The position numbers and the translations under genes are program-made. Positions 32,438 through 43,782 of a stretch of 64,000 bases of DNA are shown in pieces. The notes under the pieces are model-generated. The model made no database searches and had not been told where the DNA came from. It saw only the letters and a program-made list of their open reading frames with translations. This DNA is from Ceratopteris richardii (lineage: Eukaryota > Streptophyta > Polypodiopsida > Polypodiales > Pteridaceae). The stretch spans positions 76,557,080 through 76,621,079 of the forward strand of contig CM035416.1 of NCBI GenBank assembly GCA_020310875.1, given 5' to 3'. The first letter of the stretch is position 1, and each line of letters starts with the position of its first letter.

Positions 32438-34510
32438 ATGGAGAGACCCGCAGATAGCTCAAGAGTGGTGTACCTAGAAAATCCAGAGGGTCCTTACAAG
32501 AATCAACTCGAATATATCAAGACAAACCGATTAGGTGCTCGCATCTATGAGGATGGTATGAGAAGAGTTCTCCAAATTAAAACATCCTATAGTCAAATTT
32601 GAAGGTGGGTCATACATAGATAAAGAAGGAACAATGTATTTAGTCACCACTCAACCAAATAGGACTGGAAAATTTGGCAACATAATCTCAGAGGCTGAAA
32701 TAGGTGACATAGAGCAAGGGAACCTGGGAAGAGAGCGAAGAACCCCTCGAGGCAAATCTGTCCTGACTAGAATCATCACTCTAGAGTGGGTTCCCCAAGA
32801 CAATAAGAGCATCGACTTGCTCCTAAATTGGGAGATAGATGAGACCTTCTAGAGTTATAAACCTGATCATCCCAATGAAGTGGGAATGCTTACCATATTT
32901 GAATTCAAAGATCCAGATACACCAGGAAAAGTGGCCTACTTAGACAATGCTTCTGAGAGGGTATTTCTGGTCTTAGAGCATGGTAGGCATGCCTATAATT
33001 GGAAGGGTGAATTCATTTTTCCCCAACCAAGATCCAATGTTTCTTATGGTCACCAAGGAGTTGGAACATCTCAAGCTCATGGAACTCAGAGGGATAGGGG
33101 TAGAGATAGGCTTCAAGTAAGCTTCACTAATCCACTAGGAAGAGAAAGAACAAGAACACAAATGGATAGAATGGAAAATGAGAGACATAGGGATCCAAGG
33201 AATCAAAGAAATGCAGATGAATTTCCTCTATCTAGGCCTAGAGAACACACTAGGACCTTGAGACCTACACAATTGGTTAAGTCCATGAAGAACTGATACG
33301 ATGGCACTAGAGACCTGTATGATCATCTCGTAGAATTTAGGCAAGTCTTGAGAGCTGAGTTGATGACCTATTCACACAATACAATGCTTTTGGTCTAACC
33401 TTGAAGAACACGACCCTTACATGGTTTCAACCACTACAATAGAGGAAATTTAGAAACATAGGCCATCTGCTTGAAGCCTTCATCACAAAATTTTCAAAGA
33501 GTGGCATAAGGCACAACACTTCCTCATTGATCCATAGTTTTAAATAAACACCTCAAGAGATACTGAGACTTGTAGGAAAGATTTTGGCAATACCTAGAGA
33601 GATGCCTTGTGCCCGAGTTACCCACACCTGCCAAACAAGTGGCTTTATTCTTGGATGGTTTGTTAAGTACCAAATTGAGATCATATGTGTATCTAAAGGA
33701 CCCTAGATCCATAGAATAGTATGTGCACATGTGCATAGATATTGAGGATAATCTAGGGGAGGAGTTAGAGCTTTCAAAAATCTACAAAGATTCAAATAGC
33801 TCTACTAGCCTCAATTCAACGCCATCCACATCTATTGAGGAACTTGCAGAGAAGGTAGCTCCAAAGTTAGGAGTCTCTAACAAACAGATACCGAGATTTT
33901 CCCTAGTGAAATGGTGTTATACTTGTGGAGGAGACCATATAGCTAATGTGTTCCCTATCATGGATCAAACCCAAGTGAACCCTAACAGCCAATACTACAC
34001 CATAGAAAGGAGATATACCAACCACACTGCACAAGATTTCCCATATAATAAACAAGCTGTTAGAAAAAAATATCCTTAGCCATATCCACAACAGCGAAGA
34101 TACCAAAACTAGTACCCACCACAGTAGTATGGTAGGCCCCAGCAACCCTACCAACCACCCTATCAAGGGCAACAAAGACCTCAACCAATTTTAGCGCAGC
34201 AACCTCCACCTCTAGCCAATGTGATCCTCGTAAAGTATGCAACAGCTGAAGAAAATCTGAATAGAGTCTTAGTGCTAATATCATCATTGCTTTCAGAAAG
34301 TGACTCAAATGATCACAGTTTTGACTCGACTCATACCGATAGTCGACAAGCTTACTATATGCAGTCACCTGAGCATAATGAGTCATACTATTATGAAGAC
34401 CCTAGCAAACCTAGTTGGGAGTCGGAATATGCAAATGTCATGTATGAAAATCCTAACTCTAGGTCCCAACCTAGGCAGATAAGACCCCCATTTCCTAGAG
34501 GACTATGATC
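32438..34510 (+). mobile_element. Ty3/gypsy 5' part: pre-gag domain, gag and zinc knuckle
   Basis: The start MERPADSSRVVYLENPEG opens a pre-gag domain (VKFEGGSYIDKEGTMYLVTTQ near 32600, TPRGKSVLTRII near 32740, TIFEFKDPDTPGKVAYLDN near 32895) homologous to the reading at 37156. Gag proper follows (DGTRDLYDHLVEFRQVLRAEL near 33300; LTWFQPLQ; LLEAFITKFS near 33470), then a single knuckle CYTCGGDHIANVFP near 33915 and a Pro/Gln-rich stretch. No pol follows; several breaks. Tat/Athila-like by its gag and by the related primer site downstream. Confidence 0.85.
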
Positions 34511-35532
34511 TCTCACTTCCTTGTGGCTATGATGTATCCATGCTTCTTGAAGGGAAGTTGGTGAAGCTTTCCTTCAAGACATCCTTAACATGACTCCATC
34601 ATCTAGTAGAGCAAAAGTAGGCAAACTCTCCACCATAGCTTGATCTTTGATATGCTTGAGGGTTGTTGTTACAGAGAAAAGAGGCACAAAAGAGGAGCTC
34701 CAAAATTTTCAAATTAGTGGGCATAAAATTTCTTATCAAAATTCTAGGAAATTCCCTCAAAACTATGTAAATGCACTAGAGGAGTCCTCTACATGCATAA
34801 GCCCCAAATCCTTGTAACATAATTATTGTAAATGGTAGGAAATTAGAGATTAGTCAATAAAGTGCCGGTGTCTTGTGTGAAATGACCATTTTTAGGGCAC
34901 ATGTGTATAAGTCACTTTATGACTTTTTGTAAGAACTTTTTGCCATTGTGAAGAAGGAGAGTGGAAAATTCGAATTTGCTTCTTCCTTGCTAATTTCCAT
35001 CTTCTCCATGATCTTTTGTGTGTGTGCAATGCTTGAAATGTGTGTGTAGGACTGTTGTCTACCCCTTCCCATCACTTTTGAAGTACTGGAGTGTGTGTGA
35101 ACCATTACAAGTTGTGGAAGGTGTAGGTGTTTCCCACCATTCACTGTTTTGCACATAACTTGAAGAGCATTTGTCAAATTCGAGTGAAAATATATCAATA
35201 AGAGCTTCGAAATGAACCTGCTTTTGCCCATATTCAAAGTTCTAAGCTGGGAGAACCATTTGAATTTATGCTTATTGTTGTAAGTGGTATCGTGGCAGGC
35301 ATTTTCAGAGATTTAGTGAGTTGGATAGGAAGTTTAGTCTTTTCACATGCATTGTAGCTTAGCCGCTTCACTTTCCATCATGCGTGCATGCGTCTTCATA
35401 CACTTGGTTCGTGTGGTTCTTCAGATTGATAATTAAATGTGTATTGATCCACCATTATATGCACTTGTGGGGTGATAGAGATTTAGTCTCGTTGGCACAA
35501 GTCCGTAAGACTTCACGACTTAGGTACACACA
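34511..35532 (+). repeat. probable gypsy 5' LTR region (left end unset)
   Basis: Ends GTACACACA at 35532 directly before a gypsy primer site. The left limit is somewhere between about 34650 and 34900 and cannot be fixed without a second LTR. The ORF-like stretches in it have no family motifs. Confidence 0.5.
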
Positions 35533-35535
35533 TTT

Positions 35536-35556
35536 TTGGCGCCATTGTTGGGGAAC
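35536..35556 (+). other. gypsy primer binding site
   Basis: TTGGCGCCATTGTTGGGGAA is the tRNA-Met-type primer site typical of plant Tat/Athila gypsy elements. It lies 3 bases after a CA LTR end. Confidence 0.85.
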
Positions 35557-36179
35557 AAACTTAATCAAGGTGCCTTCATGATGGTTATAGCTCTGGAGTG
35601 AAGGAATTTTACTTGTCGAGGTGAATTTGTTCAATAGCAATTAGTCAGGCACTTCAACACTTGTTACTTCACATCTTTGAGGTGTGTGTAATGAGTTTTT
35701 AGGTTTAGGGTTAGGAGTGAGGAAGATAAGGAAGAGTTAGGGTTAGTTTAGAGAGAGGAGTGGAGTAGGAGGAAGTTGGAAACATCAAGAAAAATCCCAA
35801 AAAAATTGCCAAAATTAGTGTAGAGTAGGTCTCAAGCATCATAAAACTATAAAAACCAAAAAAAAAGTTCATTTGACACTAGTGCAAGATCTGGTATCGT
35901 GTGCAAATAGCGATCGGTATTGCTAGCTTGGTATCACACAAAGTGAGCTAAAGAGAGGAGTTGGAAGCATAAAATTGGGTTGAGGCATACTTGAAGGTAA
36001 GCCACACAATTTCTTGATGTCAAAACCAATTCAGAAACACCACCATATGTGATTTGAATCATTTGCGATATCGCAGGGTAGAACAGAGAGTGTTTGGAGA
36101 GTTTGTGAGAGAGACAGAGGGTCAAGAGTAAGGAGGGGTGAGAACTAAATATATTTGCATAAAAAGTTTTGAGTTTAAA

Positions 36180-36935
36180 GCGATTTTGGCTAAAGTATCA
36201 TGGTCGATTGAGTTTTGGTATCGTGATACCAAAATTCCCTAGTATCACGATACTCGCCTCGTATTGTATCGATGGATACCACTTGAGGTATCACGATACC
36301 ATGTTGGTATTGTATCGTCAAGTTGGTATCGCGATCGTGATCAGTCGATGGTATCGTATCACGGTCCACTCGATATCGTATCATCCCGATCACGGTATCA
36401 TATCGTCGACCGAGCAGTATCATATCGCATGTACTGTTGGTATCGTATTGCCAACTTAGTATCGTATCGTCCGAAAAGTGGTATCGTATCACCAGACCAC
36501 TTTGGTATCATATCGTCCGATATTTGAGTATCGTATCATGAGGAATTCAGTATCCTATCCTCACTTGCACTAGTATCGTATCGTGAAAAATTTGGTATCG
36601 TATCGTCCGATCGATCTCATATCGTATCGTGAGAGTTTCAGTATCGTATCGTGTGAGTTGTTGGTATCGTATTGTGCAGTGGACAAGTATCGTATCGTGC
36701 AAAGTTCTGGTATCATATCGCGAGGAATCTAGTATCGTATCGCCTATTACTCTAGTATTGTATCGTCCACTAATATAGTATCTTATCGCCACATGCAAAG
36801 ATATTGTATCATGCTATAGTCGGTATCGTATCAAGTTAATTTGTGGTATCATATCGCCTGAAGTTTTTGTTATCGTATCATGCTAAAACCAGTATCGTAT
36901 CGTCTGAGTGGTATCGCCCACAGTGGTATCATCCA
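36180..36935 (+). repeat. array of GTATCGTATCRT cores with variable 10-12-base spacers
   Basis: From about 36440 to 36900 a 12-base core close to GTATCGTATCGT recurs about 20 times at 19-24-base steps (for example 36440, 36459, 36481, 36505, 36528, 36550, 36573, 36595), while the 10-12 bases between cores are all different. Between 36180 and 36440 the same pentamer occurs in both orientations (GGTATCGTGATACC). It lies in the leader between the primer site at 35536 and the pre-gag reading at 37156. The right end of the array recurs at 50452-50605. Confidence 0.9.
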
Positions 36936-37155
36936 GAACCTATAAAGCCATTTAAGGGAAAAATGAGAGGTAATTGAGGAGCCAATTGTGGGAAAGTGGG
37001 AAACAAACATAGGCCCAAGAGGGTGGATGAACTTGAGATCAGGGCGTGCGCTAAGTAGCCGGAGGAGTGTCATTTCATCGGTGGGAAGTGCAACCTAGGC
37101 AAGTCATCACTCTATCTATATTAACGCCTCTAGTGACTCCAAGGAGGAGATAGCA

Positions 37156-37907
37156 ATGGCTTCAAAAGACATGCAAGGTTCTACCCCTAGGGAGAACTTT
37201 ATGTCAACGGTAGAGGGGGAATACCGCACCTCTTTGCAATATGTGTCCGCTAATCCCCAAGGGATCCCCATCTACGTGGATGGCTTAAATAGGTATGTAG
37301 CCAGGATGGTGAACTCCATTGAATCAGCAATAGTGCCCAGACCTGTAGTCAAGTATGAAGGAGGGGTGTACATGGACAAATTAGGTCACATCTACGTGGT
37401 AACCGAGCACCCAGGTCAGATCAACAAGAGAGGATGATTGGAAGGACAAGGAAACTCGGGAAGAATGGACCCTGAAGAGATAATAACTACACCAAGAGGC
37501 AAATCAGTGGTAACTCGAGTCTTGAGAGGGGGTTTGATACCTCAAGATGATTACCTATTAGAGGTCTACTTGATCCATGGATCAGACTTATTGTTACAAA
37601 TCAATTCACCCACACGCGGACATGAAGAAAGCCCAATGAATTTCTATGAGTTAAAAGATCCTAAAGAGGAGTCTAGAGTCACATACCTAGACAAGAACCA
37701 AAGAAGGTATGGGCCAGTAGATGCAATTGATAGGGCTCAATTGAAGTATATGGGGTTGCATGTATTCCCTTCGCGAGAGCAGGCAACTACCTTCCATAAT
37801 CCCTTTGGGATGCATCAAGAGCCAGAGAATTGATGGAGAGTGTTAATCTCCAAACGAACAAGCTATCCTTGATGTTAGAGGAGCTCTATATCAAGAATAA
37901 CTCAAAA
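37156..37907 (+). pseudogene. gypsy pre-gag domain reading (duplication copy A)
   Basis: MASKDMQGSTPRENFMS, then VVKYEGGVYMDKLGHIYVVTE near 37340, TPRGKSVVTRVL near 37490 and NFYELKDPKEESRVTYLDKN near 37640 align with the pre-gag part at 32438-33000. Function unknown. The gag that should follow is absent, because other sequence begins at about 37910. About one break. Confidence 0.8.
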
Positions 37908-37908
37908 G

Positions 37909-37913
37909 CTTTA
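37909..37913 (+). other. target site duplication, left
   Basis: CTTTA directly left of the gypsy LTR; its pair is 47508-47512. Confidence 0.9.
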
Positions 37914-38591
37914 TGTTGGTGGATTCTTAGACAAGAAGGAGTTTGAGGGTTTGTAGGAGAAAAGGGAAGAAACAAGAAGAGAAAATACACCTGGAAGCTT
38001 CTGCCGATTGATTACAGTAAGACAATTACAATATTTGAAGTACAAGACAAGCCAATACCTCTGTGCACAATCCCACAGAGTGCCCAATTACAAAATACCC
38101 AATATCCCAAAGTCTTCTTGCCGCCGGCCTCCTCTGCACCAGACCTCCACCTGCTTCAAGCTTATCCTTGTGCACACCTTGCACCAAGCTTCCACAAAGG
38201 GGGAGGAGTGAATACCTTCTGTCGGCACGTGCCCACTGCAATGGGACCTTGAGATACTTGGGGGGACTAGCTTAGCACTCTCTGCACAATCCCTTAGGCA
38301 CTCCCTATGCACTCCTTCACTTCCACTTCTCTGCGTCGCACACTGGTGACTCTTGCACTTCTCTCTCTTGCTTCACTTAGCCTATGCTTCTCCTGCTTAC
38401 TCTAAGATTCCTCCAAGAATAGTCCTTGCCTTCATTTGAGTGTGTCGATCACGTACGCTCCTAACTGCAATAGCATCTTGGTGCTCACTTTGATGCCCCA
38501 AGATTGTCTTCACAAGTGGCAGCCAGCGACTCACTGTTTTGTCCTGTAGTGACTTTAAACTAAAATCAAAATTTTAATTGGGGGGCCATAT
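37914..38591 (-). repeat. 3' LTR of gypsy element (shorter copy)
   Basis: TGTTGGTGGATTCTTAGAC... matches 46478-47155 almost base for base and stops at the point where the extra-ORF region begins. Confidence 0.92.
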
Positions 38592-40747
38592 TTCCACCTG
38601 TGTCGTTCAGAAAGAAGTGATGAGCTAATGAATGACAATGGAACCAAAATGGATAAGTAGATGCATCCTGCACCGAGCCTCAACAACAAAATGAGGCTAG
38701 GGTAAAGCCAATGAAACGCTGGAAACTCCAGTAGGTGAGAATACCTAGAACCTAGTGGATAGACACGGAATGCACGACTATGGCATCGGCGGGGAAGGAG
38801 GCCTCTCCCCAGGAGGAACATCGTCCCGAGGTAGAGGTAAGTCGGGGGAGCCGGGGGGAATGATGGCTGCCTCCTCAGTGTATGCAGCAATCCTGCTCCT
38901 GTACCTGCGGAGGTGATCGCGCTCTCGGCGGACCAGCCGACACGCAGGACTATCGCAAATGCCTAATGACGCACGCTGGCGGATCTCCATGAGAGCGCGA
39001 GTCGCAACATCAGCCTCATCTCGATACAGATCCCGGTCCTGCTGCATGGCCCGCAACACCTCCTGCGACGTCTGCCACTGAGCCGCGGTAGCAACACGAA
39101 TGCGATCGAGCGTGAGAGCATACTGCTGGTGAAGTGCAGCTGTCGCTGAGACGGAATCAAGGGAGAGACGGGCGGCGTCGGTGCCATCACTCGCGACGAG
39201 GCTCGCATCACAAAGTAGGCCCAAAAAGGGTGGGTCGTCGTCGAGGCTATCAGGGATGGAAGGCTGCGGGACGGAAGGCTGCGCGGCGGGTGGTGGTGGG
39301 GGTGGGGCCGGGGTAGGGTGGGGGTAAGTGGGAGAAGCAGGAGGTGAGGGATGATGATGGGAGGTGGAAGCAGACTCAATGGAGATGGCGGGAGAGGGAG
39401 GAGGCTGGGAGGCAGCTGCCGAGGGGTGGACATGAAAGGGCATGCAGGGATAGGGGTAGGAAAGGAATCCATCAAACGTGTACGGACTCTGCGAGCTGGA
39501 GGGGGAGTTGAGGCGGCGATGGAAACAGATGCCTGCGGAAGAGTGCTAGGGGCGGTGGGCACGACAACGGGTGGCGGAGGAGGGGGATGGGGAGAATGGG
39601 CAATAGAAGGTGGAGGATGGGATGGTTCAAGACTACGGCTGGATGCTAGGAGCTGTGTACCAGGCAGATGAAAGAGCCAAGCTAACACTGGTGCGGAATA
39701 AACGGAGAACGAACGGGTGCCGCGGTGGAGGGCTTCATGGAATCGGCGAGAGTGCAGGAGGAATGACTGGAACATGAGAGTGCCATATGGAAATGGGCGG
39801 CCATTTAAAAAACAGAAGAGGGGGTCAGCTATATGAATATCGTGCAACGGAAGGTCTGAGGAGGGACTACGAAATAAGAAGAAGAAAATGAATGAATGAA
39901 GGACAGCGAGCTGGTAGTGGGTGGGCATGGCATCAACGCCATATAATGAAATGCAGAAAGCTATGGTCTCTTCCCGAGATAACCCCGAGTAAATGGACTG
40001 CGGAGCATGAAACGAATGTATGCTAGAACCTATGCCGGCAGATATGACCGCAGGGGTCAGCGAACCGGATGGAAAATGAGGGAAGTCAAGCAATGGTGTG
40101 CGAATATCAGACCCCTCTGCCTCGGATAAGAGGAGGGAGGCCAGTCGCCAAAGACCGGCCTGACGGAGGCAACCCTCGGGAAGGAGATCAATGTGCGGGA
40201 TGGGAGGCAAGGCTAAATGCAGGCGGATGGATAGGGTCGAAGATGGGTCCCGATGGTCAACGATGGATGACGATGGTGGACGGGGAACAGGAGAGGTGGA
40301 ATGACTACCGGAACTGCGTGCGGGGTGGCCACTAGAACTATCGGAGAGCGTCGGCACAGCTGTGGGAGGCGGCGCTGCAACGGGAAGTTGGGGACCTAGG
40401 GGAAGAGGTCTGGGGCTATGTAACGAGGAACCAGAGAGGGAGAGGCACGGAAGGGAAACCGCGAAAGGCTGACTACCCTGGAGATGGGTAGGGGTGGAAG
40501 GGGTAATAAGGCGTGGTGCGCGATGGACGGGGTGGACTATGGAGGGAAGGGGGGCCCGAGGGGCGGGGTGTAGGGTGGCGACAGGGACGGTTGAGATGGA
40601 GGCCAGAGTGGCGGACTGGGAGGGGGCCATAGGCAATAGGGGGCCTACCTCGCGAGGGAAAGGACCGAAAGCCAAGGCCGAAGGAGCAAGCTCCGAGTAC
40701 GCCTCGATAGCCATGGATGAATCCTGCTGGGGAGCGGAAGATGCCAT
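38592..40747 (-). CDS. extra ORF downstream of gypsy pol, unknown function
   Basis: The minus-strand reading starts MASSAPQQDSSMAIEAYSE at 40747. It has a Ser/Pro-rich first part, then a globular part (LLPEGCLRQAGLWRLASLLL, GLSREETIAFCISLYGVDAM, DPLFCFLNGRPFPYGTLMFQ) with one hydrophobic stretch, a very Pro-rich segment and a charged, coiled-coil-like end (RAMQQDRDLYRDEADVATRA, SPACRLVRRERDHLRRYRS) finishing PPSPPMP near 38778. A second copy at 62530-64000 keeps the same parts and the same end, which supports real coding. The globular part is reminiscent of plant-transposon-associated domains, but I cannot name it. It is in the place of Tat additional ORFs or env-like ORFs. Roughly one break. 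Confidence 0.65.
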
Positions 40748-40964
40748 AGTTGCAGAGCAAAACGCTATCGCAAAGTGCTACAACCACAGATAGCAATGGC
40801 TTAAGAAGGGAACTCTATATTGAACGGGGAAAAACTTAGGAAAAACACCTGAACTGGGAACAGAGAACCCAAAAAATGGATCCGGCATGAGCAAATACCC
40901 TAAAAACGACTGTAAAAACTTGAAAAACAGAGAGGGAAAAGATTAAATACAAAGGAAACAAACA

Positions 40965-41165
40965 ATAGAGAGTGAAACTATGAACAAAATAAAATAAATA
41001 AAAAAATAGGAAGTGAACTATGAACAAAATAAAATAAAATAAAAAAATAAAAAAGGGAAAAATAATAAAAATAAAATGAAAGATATTTCAAAATAAAAAT
41101 AAACTAAAATAAAATAAGAGAAAATAAAAGAAGAAAATAAAAGAGTTAAAAAAAAAAAAGGGATA
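40965..41165. repeat. A-rich simple sequence
   Basis: Runs of AAAAT and AAATAAAAT over about 200 bases between the extra ORF and the G-tract. Confidence 0.9.
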
Positions 41166-41224
41166 CCTGGATGGGGGGGCCACCGTGAGTTGCCGGCTGA
41201 GCGGAAGGATAGAGGCTTATATAG

Positions 41225-41572
41225 AGGGAGGGGGGGGGGGGGGGGGGGGGCTGTCAGAACCGTGGGAGGGGGGGCCGGGGGGGGAGGTGGGGGGGGAGGG
41301 GGAGGGGGGGGGGGGGGCGGCGGGCGGGCGGGCAGGCAGGCGGGGGGGAGGGAGGGGGGGAGGGGGGGGGGGGAAGGGGGGGGGAAAGGGGGGGGGGGGG
41401 AAGGGGGGGGGGAGGGGGGGGGGGAGGGGGGGGGGAGGGGGGGGAGGGCGGGGGGAGGGGGGGGGTGGGGGAGGGGGGGGGGGAAGGGGGAGGGGGGGGG
41501 GGCGAGGGGGGGGGGGAGGGGGGGGCGAGGGGGGGGCGAGGGGGGGGGCGAGGGGGGGGGAGGGGGAGGGGA
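41225..41572. repeat. giant G-tract (almost pure G/A, over 85% G)
   Basis: About 350 bases of G runs broken by single A, C or T. The long glycine- or proline-rich ORFs read through it in any frame are composition artefacts. It would form stacked G-quadruplexes on the plus strand. Located between integrase and the extra ORF of the gypsy element. Confidence 0.97.
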
Positions 41573-42043
41573 AAAGAGTGGTCGGTGAGGGGTTGGTCGG
41601 TGGAGTTTTGGTGGTTTTTTTTTCTGCAGAGAAAGAAAACGCCCTATGGGGCCTTTTCAAAGAAAATACATAAAAAATCCAGAAAAATTACAAAAAAAAT
41701 CCAAAAAATTTTCAAAAAATCTCAAAAAAATTTGCTACAGGCCTAAGCTAGAATTTTGCAATCAAACCTACAGAGAGCTTCCTTTATTCCTCAAATTTGG
41801 CAAGAAAATGACATCGGAAAGAGATAAAAAATGCCAAAAAAATGCTAAAAATGCTAGAAAAATTTCCAAAAATACCCAAAAGTTTTACTTTTGCAAAGGT
41901 TATGAAATGCCTTCTAGGTTTTCTAAAAACACCAGTAACAAGGATGAAATTGATAAAGAAAACTACTAAAACTGAGCAAAATGTGATGAGAAAGCTATGT
42001 ACAACCTGGACAGATTTTGCAGTTCCAGGTGATCCATACTTCT
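41573..42043 (-). other. gypsy non-coding region between integrase and the G-tract
   Basis: A-rich on the plus strand (many AAAAATCC-like runs), no supported ORF. It belongs to the gypsy element by position. Confidence 0.5.
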
Positions 42044-43399
42044 TCAAGTGTGTTGATGATAGGCCTTGAGCCTTGATATGTTGACCAGTGGCAAGGCCTC
42101 TCCTTTCAGCGTCACTAACTCCACAGCACCCCAATTTAGCATTGTTTTGACTCTGTAATGTCCTTCCCAATGTGGAAGCCATTTTCCTCTCAGTTGTGTA
42201 TGAAGATGAGGTCTATGGAGAAGAACTAACATGCCTACTTCAATGTTGTTGCTCCACAGATGTCGATCATGTGTCTCCTTCCTCTTCATCTGAGTTTCTA
42301 TCAATTGTTTTGTTTCTAGTAGACGAATCTCCTCTACTTTATGTAGTGCTCCGAGCCTCTGAGAGACATCACACTCCTTCTTGCCCTACATGAATGCTAT
42401 CTTAGGTGATCCATGTAAAAATTCAAAGGGCTCAATGGGCAATATGCCATAAACTAGCTGGAATGGAGAATATCCTGTGGCCTCTTTGTAGGCTAACCTG
42501 TATGCCCATAGTGTACCTTGATAAGCAATGCCCCATGAAGTGGGCTGTAACATACACTCCTTTCTTAACATTGAGATTAAAACCTTATTTGTCGATTCAG
42601 CCTGTCCATTGGCTCTTGGATAGTAAGCACAAGAGGTCCTATGTAGAATTCTATACCTGTTGAAGATTTCCTGCAGGACTTTATTGACAAAATGGGTACC
42701 CTGATCTATACAAATTTCAAGTGGACATCCAAACCTGCAAATGATGCTACCGTAAATGAAATCAGCAACAGTTTGGGCAGTGCAGTCAGGGGAGGCAATA
42801 GCTTTAGCCCACTTTGTCGCATAATCTGTAGCTATCAAGAGATATTTTTCTCTTTTTGGAATTGCGGGAGGGTAGATGGGCACTACAAAATCTAGCCCCC
42901 ACTTCTCAAATGGTTGCCAAGAAGTGGAAACAATCAAGGGGTTATGCCTCTGCTTTGTTGGCTTAGGTCCACACCTCTGGCAAATGTCACATGCCTTTCC
43001 CCATTCATCTACATCCTTAAATAGTGTAGGCCACCATAGACCAGCATCCAGTATCCTTTGACTCATAATATGCCCTAGAAGGTGCCCACCACCTGTTCCT
43101 TCATGTGCAGAGTGAAAGACTTCCCTCACTTCTTCTTCTTCCAAACACTTCCTAAACCTGTCATCCTTGCCCTGTCTATACAATTTATCTTCAATGAAGG
43201 TATATGGTCTACTCTTGATTAGTAGTCTCTTCATTTGCACAGCACTAGCCTTTTCTGGATACAACCCAGTTTTAATGAAATTTTTGATATCATAATACCA
43301 GCCTTGAGCTTGTACAGCAAACAGATGAGCAAATGGAAAATCATCATTGATTCCACCAGTTTGATTCATTATATTGATCCTGGATAGGTGATCTGCCAT
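42044..43399 (-). pseudogene. gypsy integrase
   Basis: The zinc finger has HEGTGGGHLLGH and CDICQRCG near 43100-42950. The core has WGLDFVVPIYPP near 42890, RFGCPLEICIDQGTHF near 42720 and YYPRANGQAESTNKVL near 42620 (Asp, Asp, Glu positions seen). The C-terminal part has VGMLVLLHRPHLHTQLRGKW and W.GHYRVK near 42240-42130, a GPY/F-like module that helps targeting. Tat/Athila-type by WWPTLFKDVDEW. Confidence 0.9.
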
Positions 43400-43780
43400 A
43401 ACATTATCTTTACCTGGTCTATGGACTACAGAAAAATCAAACTCTTAGAACAACAATAACCACCTCCATATTCTACAAGTGGCTTGTGGTTTGTTGAGTA
43501 AGTATTTTAGTGGTTGATGATCTGTTATAATAATAAATTTTACTCCCAGTAGGTAATGACGGAATTTTTGGACAGCAAAGACCATTGCTAGGGCTTCCCT
43601 TTCTGTAGTACTGTAATTCCTTTCAGCCTTGGTCAAGATTCTATTGGCATATTGAATTGGTCTGTCCACTTTAAATTCTTCACTGGGCTACGTCAAAACT
43701 GCCCCCACTGCATAGGCACTGGCATCTACATGTATATGAAAGATTTTTTACCACTCAGGTGTGACCAAAATAGGAGCAGA
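43400..43780 (-). pseudogene. gypsy RNase H
   Basis: FHIHVDASAYAVGAVLT near 43740, RPIQYANRILTKAERNYSTT near 43665, EREALAMVFAVQKFRHYLLG and FIIITDHQPLKYLLNKP near 43520 are the canonical gypsy RNase H motifs. It removes the RNA strand during cDNA synthesis. Confidence 0.88.
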
Positions 43781-43782
43781 CA

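Larger units (their letters stand above)
36776..37913 (+). repeat. tandem duplication copy A, left piece
   Basis: The sequence from TAGTATCTTATCGCCACATGC onward matches 50452-51586 with few differences. It continues beyond the gypsy insertion at 47508-50445. Confidence 0.92.

Noticed and set aside
35384-36527. ORFs of 65-100 residues around the gypsy leader
   Set aside because: Those over 36180-36527 are translations of the repeat array; the others span the LTR and primer site.
36180-36935. CRISPR-like array of repeats and spacers
   Set aside because: The core is only 12 bases and varies, spacers are 10-12 bases, the setting is a plant gypsy leader, and there are no cas genes.
38008-38312. 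Small host ORFs (also at 46572-46876 and 55762-56036)
   Set aside because: They recur only because they lie in three copies of the same gypsy LTR; both strands are open and no family motif is present.
39134-40796. Plus-strand ORFs opposite the gypsy extra ORF
   Set aside because: The minus-strand reading is conserved in a second copy with the same domains and end; the plus-strand ones are shadows in GC-rich DNA.
41185-41673. Glycine-rich and proline-rich proteins of 90-160 residues on both strands
   Set aside because: They are translations of an almost pure G-tract; every frame is open for that reason alone.
42386-43399. Cellular gene for an integrase-domain protein
   Set aside because: It sits in order between RNase H and an LTR inside a bounded gypsy insertion with target duplication.
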